Shown here one piece after another: positions 43,997-53,054 of a DNA stretch of 64,000 nt (positions within the stretch are counted from its first letter, which is position 1; every line of letters starts with the position of its first letter). The translations under genes were made by a program, and so were the position numbers. Below the pieces are notes generated by a model. The model did no database searches, was not told the origin of the DNA, and worked only from the letters and a program-made list of their open reading frames with translations. This DNA comes from an uncultured Bradyrhizobium sp. (GTDB taxonomy: Bacteria; Pseudomonadota; Alphaproteobacteria; Rhizobiales; Xanthobacteraceae): the NCBI RefSeq assembly GCF_936928535.1, contig NZ_CAKZHY010000099.1, positions 1 through 64,000 of the forward strand, read 5' to 3'.

Positions 43997-45325
43997 ATGA
44001 CACAGATTGCGATCCAGCCAGCCGCCCATCGCCGGCACCAGCCCTGGTACAAGATCCTCTACGTCCAGGTGCTGATCGCGATCGTGCTCGGGGTGCTCAT
44101 CGGCTATTTCTATCCGGACCTTGGCAAGGCGCTGAAGCCGCTCGGCGACGCCTTCATCGCACTTATCAAGATGATGATCGCGCCTGTCATCTTCTGCACC
44201 GTGGTGCACGGCATCTCCTCGATGGGCGACCTCAAGCGCGTCGGCCGGGTCGGACTGAAATCGCTGATCTATTTCGAGACGATCTCGACCGTCGCGCTCG
44301 CCATTGGCCTTTTGGTGGGTGAGGTGCTCCAGCCGGGGCACGGCTTCAACATCGATCCCGCCACCATCGATCCGAAATCGGTCGCGACCTACGTCACCAA
44401 GGCCCATGAAGACGGCATCGTCGCCCATCTGATGGCGATCATCCCCGACAGCTATGTGGGCGCGATCGCGCGCGGCGACCTCTTGCAGGTGCTGCTGGTC
44501 TCGATCCTCTCCGGTTTCGCGATCGCCTTCCTCGGCAAGGCCGGCGAGCCGATCGCGGAGGCGATCGACAAGGCCGCAAAGATGTTCTTCGGCATCATCC
44601 GCATCATCGTGCGCGTGGCGCCGATCGGCGCGTTCGGCGCGATGGCGTTCACCGTCGGCGCCTACGGCCTCGGCTCGCTGCTCAACCTCGCCGCGCTGAT
44701 CGGCACGTTCTATCTCACCAGCATCCTGTTCGTGCTGATCGTGCTGGGCTCGATCGCACGGCTTGCCGGCTTCTCCATTATCCGCTTCATCGCCTATATC
44801 AAGGACGAGCTCCTGATCGTGCTCGGCACTTCCTCGTCGGAGACGGTGCTGCCGCAGATGATCCAGAAGATGGAGCATCTCGGCGCCTCGCGCTCGGTGG
44901 TCGGCCTCGTGATCCCGACCGGCTACAGCTTCAACCTCGACGGCACCAACATCTATATGACGCTGGCGACGCTGTTCCTGGCGCAGGCGACCAACACGCA
45001 TCTGACGATCTGGCAGGAACTCGGCATTCTCGGCGTCGCCATGATCACCTCGAAGGGCGCATCCGGAGTCACAGGCGCCGGCTTCATCACGCTCGCCGCA
45101 ACGCTGTCGATCGTGCCTGACATCCCGATCCAGTCGATCGCGATCCTCGTCGGCATCGACAAGTTCATGAGCGAATGCCGCGCGCTGACCAATCTGATCG
45201 GCAACGGCGTCGCCTGCGTCGTCATCAGCATCTCGGAAGGCGAACTCGATCGCGAGGCGCTGCACCAGACCATGGCGCATCCGCTGGAGCTCGGCGAAGC
45301 GCTGGAGCCCGGCGGCGGCGCATAG
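43997..45325 (+). CDS. dctA: C4-dicarboxylate transport protein DctA
   Basis: A 442-residue dicarboxylate/amino acid:cation symporter with about eight helices and re-entrant loops. Signature segments are LIVLGTSSSETVLPQMIQKM and GYSFNLDGTNIYMTLATLFL. It imports succinate, fumarate and malate, the main carbon supply of rhizobial bacteroids. In the short upstream gap I find no sigma-54 (TGGC-N9-TTGCW) promoter and no dctBD pair, so it may be a paralogue, not the classical symbiotic copy. ATG at 43997 has only a weak GGGA site. Confidence 0.93.
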   Translation: MTQIAIQPAAHRRHQPWYKILYVQVLIAIVLGVLIGYFYPDLGKALKPLGDAFIALIKMMIAPVIFCTVVHGISSMGDLKRVGRVGLKSLIYFETISTVALAIGLLVGEVLQPGHGFNIDPATIDPKSVATYVTKAHEDGIVAHLMAIIPDSYVGAIARGDLLQVLLVSILSGFAIAFLGKAGEPIAEAIDKAAKMFFGIIRIIVRVAPIGAFGAMAFTVGAYGLGSLLNLAALIGTFYLTSILFVLIVLGSIARLAGFSIIRFIAYIKDELLIVLGTSSSETVLPQMIQKMEHLGASRSVVGLVIPTGYSFNLDGTNIYMTLATLFLAQATNTHLTIWQELGILGVAMITSKGASGVTGAGFITLAATLSIVPDIPIQSIAILVGIDKFMSECRALTNLIGNGVACVVISISEGELDREALHQTMAHPLELGEALEPGGGA

Positions 45326-45641
45326 AGCCGCGAAGCGAAGGGAGACGCCGCGCGGTTCCATTGCGGTAGTTTTCCGGAGTAGAAAATTGGTAGGACTAGA
45401 GTCACAACCACGGCGTTGGGATCACGGATTGATACTCATCCATTCCACCCGACGCGCTGGGGGCAGAGCGTCGGGTTTTTGAAGAATTGTCACTGGGATC
45501 TGCCGAGCGGGTAGGTCGGCGGCAGCCACGCTGGCCTGGCGCGACGTTGGATCGGCGATGCGACGGCCATTGCGCAGCCGCCGCGCCGCTTCGCCTGGAA
45601 CCTATTTGAAGGTTCCCTTCCGATTGATCGCGAGCTGGCCG
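45326..45641. other. Region downstream of dctA, with one terminator
   Basis: Holds the hairpin terminator at 45448-45480 and no convincing protein gene. The terminator lies 120 bp past the dctA stop, leaving room for a long 3' UTR or a small RNA ending there. From 45481 to 45641 there is GC-rich sequence without clear structure, close to the ABC-F stop. Confidence 0.5.
45448..45480 (+). terminator. Rho-independent terminator
   Basis: CCCGACGC ... GCGTCGGG is a perfect 8-bp stem with a 12-base loop, followed directly by TTTTT. Plus-strand orientation fits dctA or a small transcript ending here. Confidence 0.85.
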
Positions 45642-47231
45642 TCAAAGCTTGGATCCCAGATCGAGCCGGCGTGTGATCCCGATGGCGTCCAGGAACGCCT
45701 CATCGTGACTGACGACGAGCAGCGCGCCGTCATAGGCGCGCAAACCCGCTTCGACGGCCTCGATGGATTCGAGGTCGAGGTGATTGGTCGGCTCGTCCAG
45801 GATCAGCAGCGACGGCGGCGTCGCCCCGCCAAGCACGCAGGCAAGGCCCGCGCGAAACAGCTGACCACCGCTCAGGCGGCCGACGATCTGCAAGGCCGCA
45901 TCTGCGCGAAACATGAAGCGGGCCAGCGCGGCATGACATTCATTCGCGCCTGCTCTCGGATTGAGACGCCCGAAATTATCGAGAACGGAGATCTCAGGAT
46001 CGAGCAGGCTGACTTTCTGGTCGAACAGAACGAAGTCGCGCCTGACACGCACGGTGCCAGTGACAGGGCGAAGCTCTCCGGCGACCAGCTTCAACAGCGT
46101 GGTCTTGCCGGAGCCATTGGGCCCGACAATCGCGATGCGCTCCGGCCCGACGATGGCAAGCGATAGATCGCGCAACACCGGCCGTTCCGGCCGATAGCCG
46201 CCACTGACGCGATCTAGCCAAACCACTTCCCTGCCCGCGGGCAACCGGGTCGAGGGCAGTTTCACGGACAAGGGCTGAAGGATCTCGATGCGTCGGCGTG
46301 CGGCGTCGACCGCATCCAGGGCCTGCGCGCGACGCCGCTCGGCGATCTCCGCGGCCTTGCCACCGCTGTCTTCGCTGCGATCCTTGCGCGCGCCCGCCAT
46401 GATGCGTGGGATGTCGCCCTTGGCGCGCTTCGCCCTTCCGCCACTGTCCTTGCGCGCTTTCCGCTCGGCGGCCTCCTGCGCCTTGCCGTCGATCTCGGAC
46501 AGATGCTTCTCGGCATGCGCGAGATCGTGCCTGACGGCAGCGAGCTCGACGGCCTTCTGGGCGCGATAGCTGTTCCAATTGCCGCCATAGCGTGCTGCGC
46601 CGAGCGAGGTCAGCTCGACGATGGCGTCCATCGTCTCGAGCAGGGCGCGGTCATGGCTGACGACAATCGCGCCGCCGCGCCAGGCGGCGAGCAGATCGAT
46701 CACGGCATCGCGCCCATCCCGGTCGAGATTATTGGTTGGCTCGTCCAGCAACAGGAAATCCGGCTCCACAAACAGCAGCGCGGCCAAACGAACGCGCGTG
46801 ATCTGTCCGCCAGATAAACGATCCAGTTCCGTATCCGGCGCAATATCGAAGCCGACGCGCGCAAGGGCGGATGCCAGTCGCGTCTCGAGGGTCCAGTCGA
46901 CCTCGGCGACCTCCTCGGCCGAGGCCTCGCCGCGCTCCGCCCGGCGAAGCAGATTCAGGGCATCGCGTACACCAAAGAGGTCGACAACGCTCGCACCTGC
47001 GCGGAGCTGGGCATCCTGCTGCAGCAGCCCAACGGTGCCGTTGACGACCACACGTCCCGACTGCGGAACATGCTCGCCCGTGATGGCGGCAAGCAGCGTT
47101 GTCTTGCCGACACCATTGCGGCCAACGAGGCCCGCGCGCTCGGCGCCGAAGGTCAGATCGATGCTGGAAAGGAGCGAGCGGCCGTCAGGCGTGGACAGCG
47201 ACAGGCGTGACAGGATGATGGAAGCAGGCAT
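45642..47231 (-). CDS. ABC-F family ATP-binding protein
   Basis: A 529-residue protein with two ATPase domains and no membrane part. First domain: GRNGVGKTT Walker A, LSGGQITRVRLAALL signature and LLLDEPTNNLD Walker B. Second: GPNGSGKTT, LSGGQLFRAGLACVL and LILDEPTNHLD. The linker (about 250-330) is charged and helical, with a long Lys/Arg/Glu-rich segment. ABC-F proteins act on the ribosome, relieving stalls or protecting against antibiotics. ATG at 47231 has GGGGAA upstream. It is 141 bp after the oxidase gene, probably a separate unit. Confidence 0.93.
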   Translation of the reverse strand: MPASIILSRLSLSTPDGRSLLSSIDLTFGAERAGLVGRNGVGKTTLLAAITGEHVPQSGRVVVNGTVGLLQQDAQLRAGASVVDLFGVRDALNLLRRAERGEASAEEVAEVDWTLETRLASALARVGFDIAPDTELDRLSGGQITRVRLAALLFVEPDFLLLDEPTNNLDRDGRDAVIDLLAAWRGGAIVVSHDRALLETMDAIVELTSLGAARYGGNWNSYRAQKAVELAAVRHDLAHAEKHLSEIDGKAQEAAERKARKDSGGRAKRAKGDIPRIMAGARKDRSEDSGGKAAEIAERRRAQALDAVDAARRRIEILQPLSVKLPSTRLPAGREVVWLDRVSGGYRPERPVLRDLSLAIVGPERIAIVGPNGSGKTTLLKLVAGELRPVTGTVRVRRDFVLFDQKVSLLDPEISVLDNFGRLNPRAGANECHAALARFMFRADAALQIVGRLSGGQLFRAGLACVLGGATPPSLLILDEPTNHLDLESIEAVEAGLRAYDGALLVVSHDEAFLDAIGITRRLDLGSKL

Positions 47232-47372
47232 GGAATTCCCCGTGAGCAAAGCGGATGGGCGTTGCGGTCGGGGTAAAATCCATGGCTGCTGATATCCTTG
47301 ATGGAAGGCTCTCTTAGTAGTCCCGCAACAGGGCGAAATCAAGCCGCGGCGCGAGCGCCGACATCTCCTCTG

Positions 47373-48494
47373 TTAAAGTGCCGAAGGATGGAAACGCTCG
47401 ATGCCGAGATCGCTGATGCGCGTCTGGGTGCCGCCGTTGACGATCAACTCCGCCATCACGGCACCGGCGCCGGGGCCGAGCTGGAAGCCGTGCAGCGAGA
47501 AGCCGAACTGGTGATAGAGGCCCTTGTGGCGGCTGCTTGGCCCGAACACGGGGATATCGTCCTTCATCTTCGCCTCGATGCCAGCCCAGGCGCGCACGAT
47601 GGTGGCGCCACGCATCACCGGAAACAGCTCGAACACGGTCCGGGCGCTGATCGCGAGGCTCTTCCAGTCCAGCACCGTCTCGTTGCGATCCTGGTACGGC
47701 GTTGCCAGATGGCCGCCGCCGATCAGCACGGTGCCGTTCTTGAATTGCTTGAAGGACAGTTTGCGTCCGCGCAGGATGACAACGGGATCGATGAAGTGCG
47801 GCACGCGCGAGGTGATCATCAGCATCGGCGCCACGGTCTCGACGGGCACAGGCTCACCGAGCGCGGCGGCGATCTTGCCGGCCCAGGCGCCGGCGGCGTT
47901 GACGAGCACCGGCGCGGCAAAGCTCTCGGTGCCGACATCGACGTGCCAGAGGCCGTCGCTGTAGCGGATGTTGCTGGCCGCGACGCCTTCGCGCACGGTG
48001 GCGCCGAGCTGCTCGGCCTTGCGGCGGAACGCCGTCGTCGTCTGGGCCGGATTGGCGGCGCCATCGCGGCGCGAGACCACGCCGCCGGGACAGGTCTCGG
48101 CGACCGCGGGCACAAGGCGCCGGAGCTCGGCCGCGTCGATCAGCTCCTCATGGGTGAAGCCCAGCGCGTTGAGCTCGGCCACGCGCGCACGGCAGACCGC
48201 GAGCTCCTCCTCATTCTCGGCGACCAGCACCTGGCCGTAGCTTTCGAAGCTGCAATCGTCGTCGAGCAGCTCCGAGATCCTCTCCCAGATTCCCATCGAG
48301 CGGATCGAGAGCGGAATCTCCGGAATGTGCCGCGCGAGTTGGCGCACGCCACCTGCGTTGACGCCTGACGCGTGGCGGCCGGCATAGTCTTTCTCGATCA
48401 GTACGGGCTTCAAGCCGGCGAGACACAGATGCAGCGTCGTCGAGCATCCGTGGATGCCGCCGCCAATGACGATCGCATCCACGTTTTTCGTCAT
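47373..48494 (-). CDS. FAD-dependent D-amino acid/glycine oxidase-like protein
   Basis: A 373-residue flavoprotein of the DAO family. VIGGGIHGCSTTLHLCLAG is the FAD-binding site; HASGVNAGGVRQLARH follows; the C-terminal GFSLHGFQLGPGAG closes the FAD site. The ATG overlaps the TGA of the upstream gene by 4 bp (ATGA), so it is translated from the same operon. It is the last gene of the eight-gene set. Substrate is a secondary or D-amino acid by family, not proved. Confidence 0.92.
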   Translation of the reverse strand: MTKNVDAIVIGGGIHGCSTTLHLCLAGLKPVLIEKDYAGRHASGVNAGGVRQLARHIPEIPLSIRSMGIWERISELLDDDCSFESYGQVLVAENEEELAVCRARVAELNALGFTHEELIDAAELRRLVPAVAETCPGGVVSRRDGAANPAQTTTAFRRKAEQLGATVREGVAASNIRYSDGLWHVDVGTESFAAPVLVNAAGAWAGKIAAALGEPVPVETVAPMLMITSRVPHFIDPVVILRGRKLSFKQFKNGTVLIGGGHLATPYQDRNETVLDWKSLAISARTVFELFPVMRGATIVRAWAGIEAKMKDDIPVFGPSSRHKGLYHQFGFSLHGFQLGPGAGAVMAELIVNGGTQTRISDLGIERFHPSAL

Positions 48495-49909
48495 CCGCGC
48501 ACTACCGCCTTGATGTCGTCCTCCGTCTTCGGAACCGCGGCGAGCTCAGCAAGCGTGATCGGCTTCACCGGCGCACGCAGCCGGTAATATCCGATCTCCT
48601 GCGGGGTTTTCCCGCGCGCCTGCGCCATCAGCTCCGTGACGGTAAGGCCGCAGAGCCGGCCCTGGCACGGCCCCATGCCGGTGCGGCGATAGGCCTTGAG
48701 TTGGTTCGGACCGGTCGCGCCGATCGCGACGGAATCGAGAACGTCCTTGGCGGTCACTTCCTCGCAGCGGCACACGATGGTGTCGCCCGCGGGAATGCGA
48801 AACTGCGGCGCCGGGCGGAACAACGCGTCAAGGAAGACGCGGCCGCGCTCGGCCTTGGCGAGATCGGCGCGCAGCATCGCCATCGGCGCAAGCTTCGCAG
48901 TGGCCGCAGGTGCCAGCGCCTCCACCGCCGCGCGAGCCGCGATGCGGCCGCGGACCACCGCCGCATTCGCACCGCCGATACCCGCGCCATCACCGGCGAT
49001 CGCGATGCCCGCGACCGACGAATTGCCGCTCGCATCAAGCACCGGTGACCAGCATAGCTGCAAATCGTCCCAGCGATGCTCGATCCCAGCCGCCATGGCC
49101 AGATTGACGTTGGGCACGACGCCCTGATGCAGCAGCAACAGATCGGCTGGAATGGTCTCGCGCTTACCGCCGGCGACATAACTGACACTTGCGAGCTGGC
49201 CGTCACCAGCCGCCGCGAGCTCCGTGACACCGGAAACGACCTGCACCTTCGCCTTCACCTCCCGCATCATCGATAGGCCCTTGGCGAAATAGGGCGAGGT
49301 CAGGAACGCGAAGGCGTGCGGCAGCGCTGCGAAATAATTGCCGCGCTCGGTGGTGTCGAGAATGCGGTCGATGCGGCCACCAAGCCGCAAAATCTGCGCG
49401 GCGAGTAGCCAGAGCAACGGCCCCTGCCCCGCCATCACCGTGCGTCCATCAGGCACCAGCGCCGACGATTTCAACATCGTCTGCGCAGCGCCTGCGGTCA
49501 TCACGCCCGGCAAGGTCCAGCCGGGGATCGGAAACGGCCGCTCCAGCGCACCGGTCGCGAGGATCACGCGCTTTGCCTTGACGAAGGCGGAGGCGCCGCC
49601 AATCGAGACGGCAATGTCGAGATTGCGGTCGAGGCTCCAGACCGTGGCACGATGGATGACCTCGGCGCTGCTCGCACGCAGCGACTGCACGAGATCGGCG
49701 CCCACCCAATAGTCGGCGCCGAGCTGATTGCGGTCGGTCACGGGCGTCGACGAGATGGCGCGAAACACCTGGCCGCCAGGGCCGACATTCTCGTCGAGCA
49801 ATAACGTCGTGAGACCGGCTTCGGCGGAGGTCGCGGCGGCGGCAAGGCCCGCAGGGCCCGCGCCGATCACCACGACGTCGTAGGCTTCGCGCTTGGGCGC
49901 CACAGTCAT
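48491..49909 (-). CDS. FAD/NAD(P)-binding and BFD-like [2Fe-2S] subunit (opine oxidase alpha/HcnB-type)
   Basis: A 472-residue protein. The FAD site is VVIGAGPAGLAAAATSAEAG; a second Rossmann motif, GQGPLLWLLAAQILRLGG, is inside. Near the C-terminus a BFD-like cluster site is seen: CRCEEV followed, 30 residues later, by CQGRLC. This domain order is that of octopine/nopaline oxidase A, HcnB and D-hydroxyproline dehydrogenase alpha. ATG at 49909 overlaps the preceding gene's stop by 4 bp. It passes electrons from the DAO subunit to the respiratory chain. Confidence 0.92.
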   Translation of the reverse strand: MTVAPKREAYDVVVIGAGPAGLAAAATSAEAGLTTLLLDENVGPGGQVFRAISSTPVTDRNQLGADYWVGADLVQSLRASSAEVIHRATVWSLDRNLDIAVSIGGASAFVKAKRVILATGALERPFPIPGWTLPGVMTAGAAQTMLKSSALVPDGRTVMAGQGPLLWLLAAQILRLGGRIDRILDTTERGNYFAALPHAFAFLTSPYFAKGLSMMREVKAKVQVVSGVTELAAAGDGQLASVSYVAGGKRETIPADLLLLHQGVVPNVNLAMAAGIEHRWDDLQLCWSPVLDASGNSSVAGIAIAGDGAGIGGANAAVVRGRIAARAAVEALAPAATAKLAPMAMLRADLAKAERGRVFLDALFRPAPQFRIPAGDTIVCRCEEVTAKDVLDSVAIGATGPNQLKAYRRTGMGPCQGRLCGLTVTELMAQARGKTPQEIGYYRLRAPVKPITLAELAAVPKTEDDIKAVVRG

Positions 49910-50202
49910 TTTCCGATCTCCCGCTTGCCCTTCTGGATTTCGATCTGCATGCCCTCGGCGACGGGAACGAGGCAGCCCTGGCGATTGCCGACACCGTCGA
50001 TGGTGACGAGGCAGTCGAAGCACACGCCCATCATGCAGTAGGGCAGACGCGGCGCGCCGCTCACCGCGGTCGAGCGCCGCGCGTCCTGGCCGGACACCAA
50101 AAGCGCTGCGGAGACGGTGTCGCCCTGGCGCGCCGCGACGGCGACACCGTCGACGAAGATCTGCACCTGCGGACGCTTGTCCTGTTCGGATCGTCTAAAC
50201 AT
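49906..50202 (-). CDS. HcnA-like [2Fe-2S] ferredoxin subunit
   Basis: A 98-residue protein. Cysteines in PYCMMGVCFDCLVTID and RQGC give C-x4-C-x2-C-x12-C, the plant-type [2Fe-2S] spacing of HcnA/opine-oxidase gamma subunits. It overlaps the next gene by 4 bp (ATGA) and begins 28 bp after the DAO gene. It completes the three-subunit dehydrogenase. Confidence 0.93.
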   Translation of the reverse strand: MFRRSEQDKRPQVQIFVDGVAVAARQGDTVSAALLVSGQDARRSTAVSGAPRLPYCMMGVCFDCLVTIDGVGNRQGCLVPVAEGMQIEIQKGKREIGK

Positions 50203-50230
50203 GGGATGCCTCTAGGCCTCTTAAATGTCT

Positions 50231-51367
50231 CTAGTAGCCGCTGTTGTTCGCAGCGCCCGCGCCGCCGAAGCGGCTGGCCGAGAACGCGCCGACCAGCTCC
50301 GGCTCGAGCGCGCCCTGCGCCACCATGCGCGCGACGTCGAAGGCATGGTTGGAGGCGAGCGTCACGCCGGAATGGCAGCAGGCGACGAAGGCGCCGGGAT
50401 GCGTCTCCGACTGGTCGTAGATCGGAAAGCCGTCCTGCGGCATGACGCGGATGCCGGACCAGCTCCTGACGACGTTGAGCCGCGCCAGATGCGGAAACAT
50501 GCGCTGCGCGCGATCGGCCATCACGCCGCTGATCGAAGGCCTCCAGGCGCGATCGTCCAGCTCGTCTTCCTTGCTGTCGCCGATCATCACCGTGCCCTCG
50601 TCGGTCTGGCGGATCGTGGTCAGCGGATGCGGCAGGAACGGCATGGTACGCTCGGTCACCACGACCTGTCCGCGGGTCGGGCCCATCGGCGCGTAGAGGC
50701 CGACCATCGGCGCCAGGGTCTGGTTGGCATTGCCCGCGGCAAGCAGGATTTTTGCGGCGCGCAGCTCGCCCTTCGGCGTGGTCAAGCGGAATTCACCGCC
50801 ACTCTTGCTGATCGCAGAAACCGGCCGCTCCGGAAAATAGTCGATGCCGAATGCCTTGAAGCCGGTGTGGAAGGCGCGGAAGGTGCGCAGCGAGTTGACG
50901 TGGCCGTCCAGAGGACAATAGCTGCCGCCGGAGACCTCGGGGCCGATCAGCGGCAGCAACTTCTTCACATCCGAGGCGGAAAGCATCTCCATCTTGTAGT
51001 CGGCCGCGCCGACCTGGTTGTGCATGCGCGTGACGAGCTCGGTGCGCTGGCCGAATTCGTCATCGCCAAGTGTCAGATGGAAGCCGCCGTTCTGCTGGAG
51101 CGCGACATCGAGCCCGGTCTGCTGCTTCAGTTCGGAGGCCAGCCGGCTCCAGGCGTGCGAGGCCTGCACGGTCCAGACCGTATAGGCGGGCATGCCGAGC
51201 CCTTTGCTCTGCACCCAGACCAGCGCAAAATTCGCGCGCGAGGCGCGCTTGGTGATGTCGCCTTCGTCGAGCACGGCCACGCGTCTGCCGAGCCGGCCGA
51301 GGCCCCAGGCAATGGCGGAGCCGAGCAACCCGCCGCCGACAACGGCGACGTCGTATTCAGTTCGCAT
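50231..51367 (-). CDS. FAD-dependent oxidoreductase, DAO family (opine oxidase beta/HcnC-type)
   Basis: A 378-residue flavoprotein. VVGGGLLGSAIAWGLGRLG binds FAD; TKRASRANFALVWVQSKG and SWSGIRVMPQDGFPIYD follow. It is the catalytic partner of the two iron-sulfur proteins encoded next. It ends 28 bp before the ferredoxin gene and starts 8 bp after the permease, so the enzyme and importer are one operon. Confidence 0.93.
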   Translation of the reverse strand: MRTEYDVAVVGGGLLGSAIAWGLGRLGRRVAVLDEGDITKRASRANFALVWVQSKGLGMPAYTVWTVQASHAWSRLASELKQQTGLDVALQQNGGFHLTLGDDEFGQRTELVTRMHNQVGAADYKMEMLSASDVKKLLPLIGPEVSGGSYCPLDGHVNSLRTFRAFHTGFKAFGIDYFPERPVSAISKSGGEFRLTTPKGELRAAKILLAAGNANQTLAPMVGLYAPMGPTRGQVVVTERTMPFLPHPLTTIRQTDEGTVMIGDSKEDELDDRAWRPSISGVMADRAQRMFPHLARLNVVRSWSGIRVMPQDGFPIYDQSETHPGAFVACCHSGVTLASNHAFDVARMVAQGALEPELVGAFSASRFGGAGAANNSGY

Positions 51368-51375
51368 AGGTTCTC

Positions 51376-52182
51376 CTATCGTCCGGGATCGCCCTTGCCG
51401 GCGAGCACACGGTCGAGCCCGTAGAAGCGGTCGAGCAGAATGAGGGCAGTCATGGTGACAGCGATCACGCAGGCCGAGACCGACGTCACCAACGGATCGA
51501 TGTTGTCCTGGATATAAAGGAACATGCGCACCGGCAACGTTTCGGTGCCGGGCGCCGCGAGAAAGACGGTCATTGTGAGATCGTCGAACGACTGGATGAA
51601 GGCCAGCGCCCAGCCGCTGATGACGCCGGGCAGGATCAGCGGCAAGGTCACGCGGCGAAACAGCGTCCAGCCGCCGGCACCGAGCGAGACCGCCGCCATC
51701 TCGACCGTGCGGTCCATGCCGGTTGCCGCCGCCAGCGTCAGCCGCAGCGCGAATGGAAACACGATGATGACATGGGCGATGATCAACGCCGCAAAGCTGC
51801 CGCCGAAGCCTACCGATGTGAAGAAGCGCAGGAAGGCAATGCCGAGCACGACATGCGGGATCATCAGCGGCGACAGGAACAGCGCCGCCAGCGCATCACG
51901 GCCACGGAAGCGATAGCGCGCGATCGCGAGCGCCGCCGGCACCGCAAACAGGAGCGCTACGAAGGAGGACAACGCACCAAGCCCGAGACTGACCCAGAAC
52001 GCATGGATGAATTCAGGATATTGCGCAATCGCCCTGAACCAGCGCAATGAGAAGCCGTTGGTCGGCAGCGACAGAAAGCCCTCGGGCGTGAAGGCGACGA
52101 GGCAAACCACCAGGATCGGCGCCACCATCACGATGACGAAGATGGTGTGGAAGATCAGCGCCAGCGGGCCGTTCCGTCTCAT
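51376..52182 (-). CDS. ABC transporter permease (PotC-type)
   Basis: A 268-residue permease with six helices. The EAA loop is visible as MAAVSLGAGGWTLFRRVTLP, with LILPGVISGWALAF after it. This is the second permease of a spermidine/putrescine-like importer. ATG at 52182 overlaps the TGA of the first permease by 4 bp. Confidence 0.93.
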   Translation of the reverse strand: MRRNGPLALIFHTIFVIVMVAPILVVCLVAFTPEGFLSLPTNGFSLRWFRAIAQYPEFIHAFWVSLGLGALSSFVALLFAVPAALAIARYRFRGRDALAALFLSPLMIPHVVLGIAFLRFFTSVGFGGSFAALIIAHVIIVFPFALRLTLAAATGMDRTVEMAAVSLGAGGWTLFRRVTLPLILPGVISGWALAFIQSFDDLTMTVFLAAPGTETLPVRMFLYIQDNIDPLVTSVSACVIAVTMTALILLDRFYGLDRVLAGKGDPGR

Positions 52183-53054
52183 CGGAACACCTCGGCGTAA
52201 CGGCGTTCGATCAAGGCATTGCTGCCGACGACGATGAGCACCAGCGCCACCAACAGGAGCGTCGCGACCGCCGCGCCGAGCGGCCAGTTCAGCGTGTTGA
52301 GGAATTCGTCGTAGGCGAGCGTCGCCGCGACCTTGAGCCGGCGACCGCCGATGATCGCGGGCGTCGCGAAAGCACTGGCCGAGAGCGAGAACACGATGAT
52401 CGCACCCGACAGCACGCCGGGCATGATCTGCGGCATGATGATGCGGCGGACGATGGTGACGGGGCCGGCGCCGAGTGACATCGCGGCATTCTCGATCTGC
52501 GGATCGAGCCGCTGCAGCGCCGCCCATACCGACAGCACCATGAACGGCATCATCACATGCGCCAGCGCGACGACCATGCCGGTTTCAGTGAACATGAAAG
52601 GAATCGGCGAGCGGATTGCGCCAAGCGACATCAAGAGTTTGTTCACGAGCCCGTTGTTGCCGCCAAACAGCAGCGCCCAGCCGAGCGTGCGCGCCACCAC
52701 GGAGATCAGCAGCGGGCCAAGGATGACCAGCAGGAAGAAGCTCTTCCAGCGGCCGCTCATGCGGTTGAGGATGTAGGCCTCTGGGGCGCCCAACAAGGCG
52801 GTGAGCAGCGTGGTCAGGATCGCGATGCGAAACGTCCGCCAGAACATCTCGGCGTAGTAGGGATCGGTCGCGATCTCGCGCCAGTTCTTGAGGATGAAGA
52901 CCGGCTCGATGCCCTTGTACTGGCCCCAATCGTGGAACGACAGCATCACGGTCATCGCCAGCGGGATCAGCAGCACGCCGACGAACAGCATCAAGGCAGG
53001 CGCCGTCAATGCCCATGGCGCACGCGTGCTGCGCTCCTCGGCGGCCATACTCAT
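52179..53054 (-). CDS. ABC transporter permease (PotB-type)
   Basis: A 291-residue permease with six helices. The EAA loop is ENAAMSLGAGPVTIVRRIIM, followed by PQIMPGVLSGAIIVF. Overlaps the ATPase gene by 4 bp at its start and the second permease by 4 bp at its end. Confidence 0.93.
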   Translation of the reverse strand: MSMAAEERSTRAPWALTAPALMLFVGVLLIPLAMTVMLSFHDWGQYKGIEPVFILKNWREIATDPYYAEMFWRTFRIAILTTLLTALLGAPEAYILNRMSGRWKSFFLLVILGPLLISVVARTLGWALLFGGNNGLVNKLLMSLGAIRSPIPFMFTETGMVVALAHVMMPFMVLSVWAALQRLDPQIENAAMSLGAGPVTIVRRIIMPQIMPGVLSGAIIVFSLSASAFATPAIIGGRRLKVAATLAYDEFLNTLNWPLGAAVATLLLVALVLIVVGSNALIERRYAEVFR

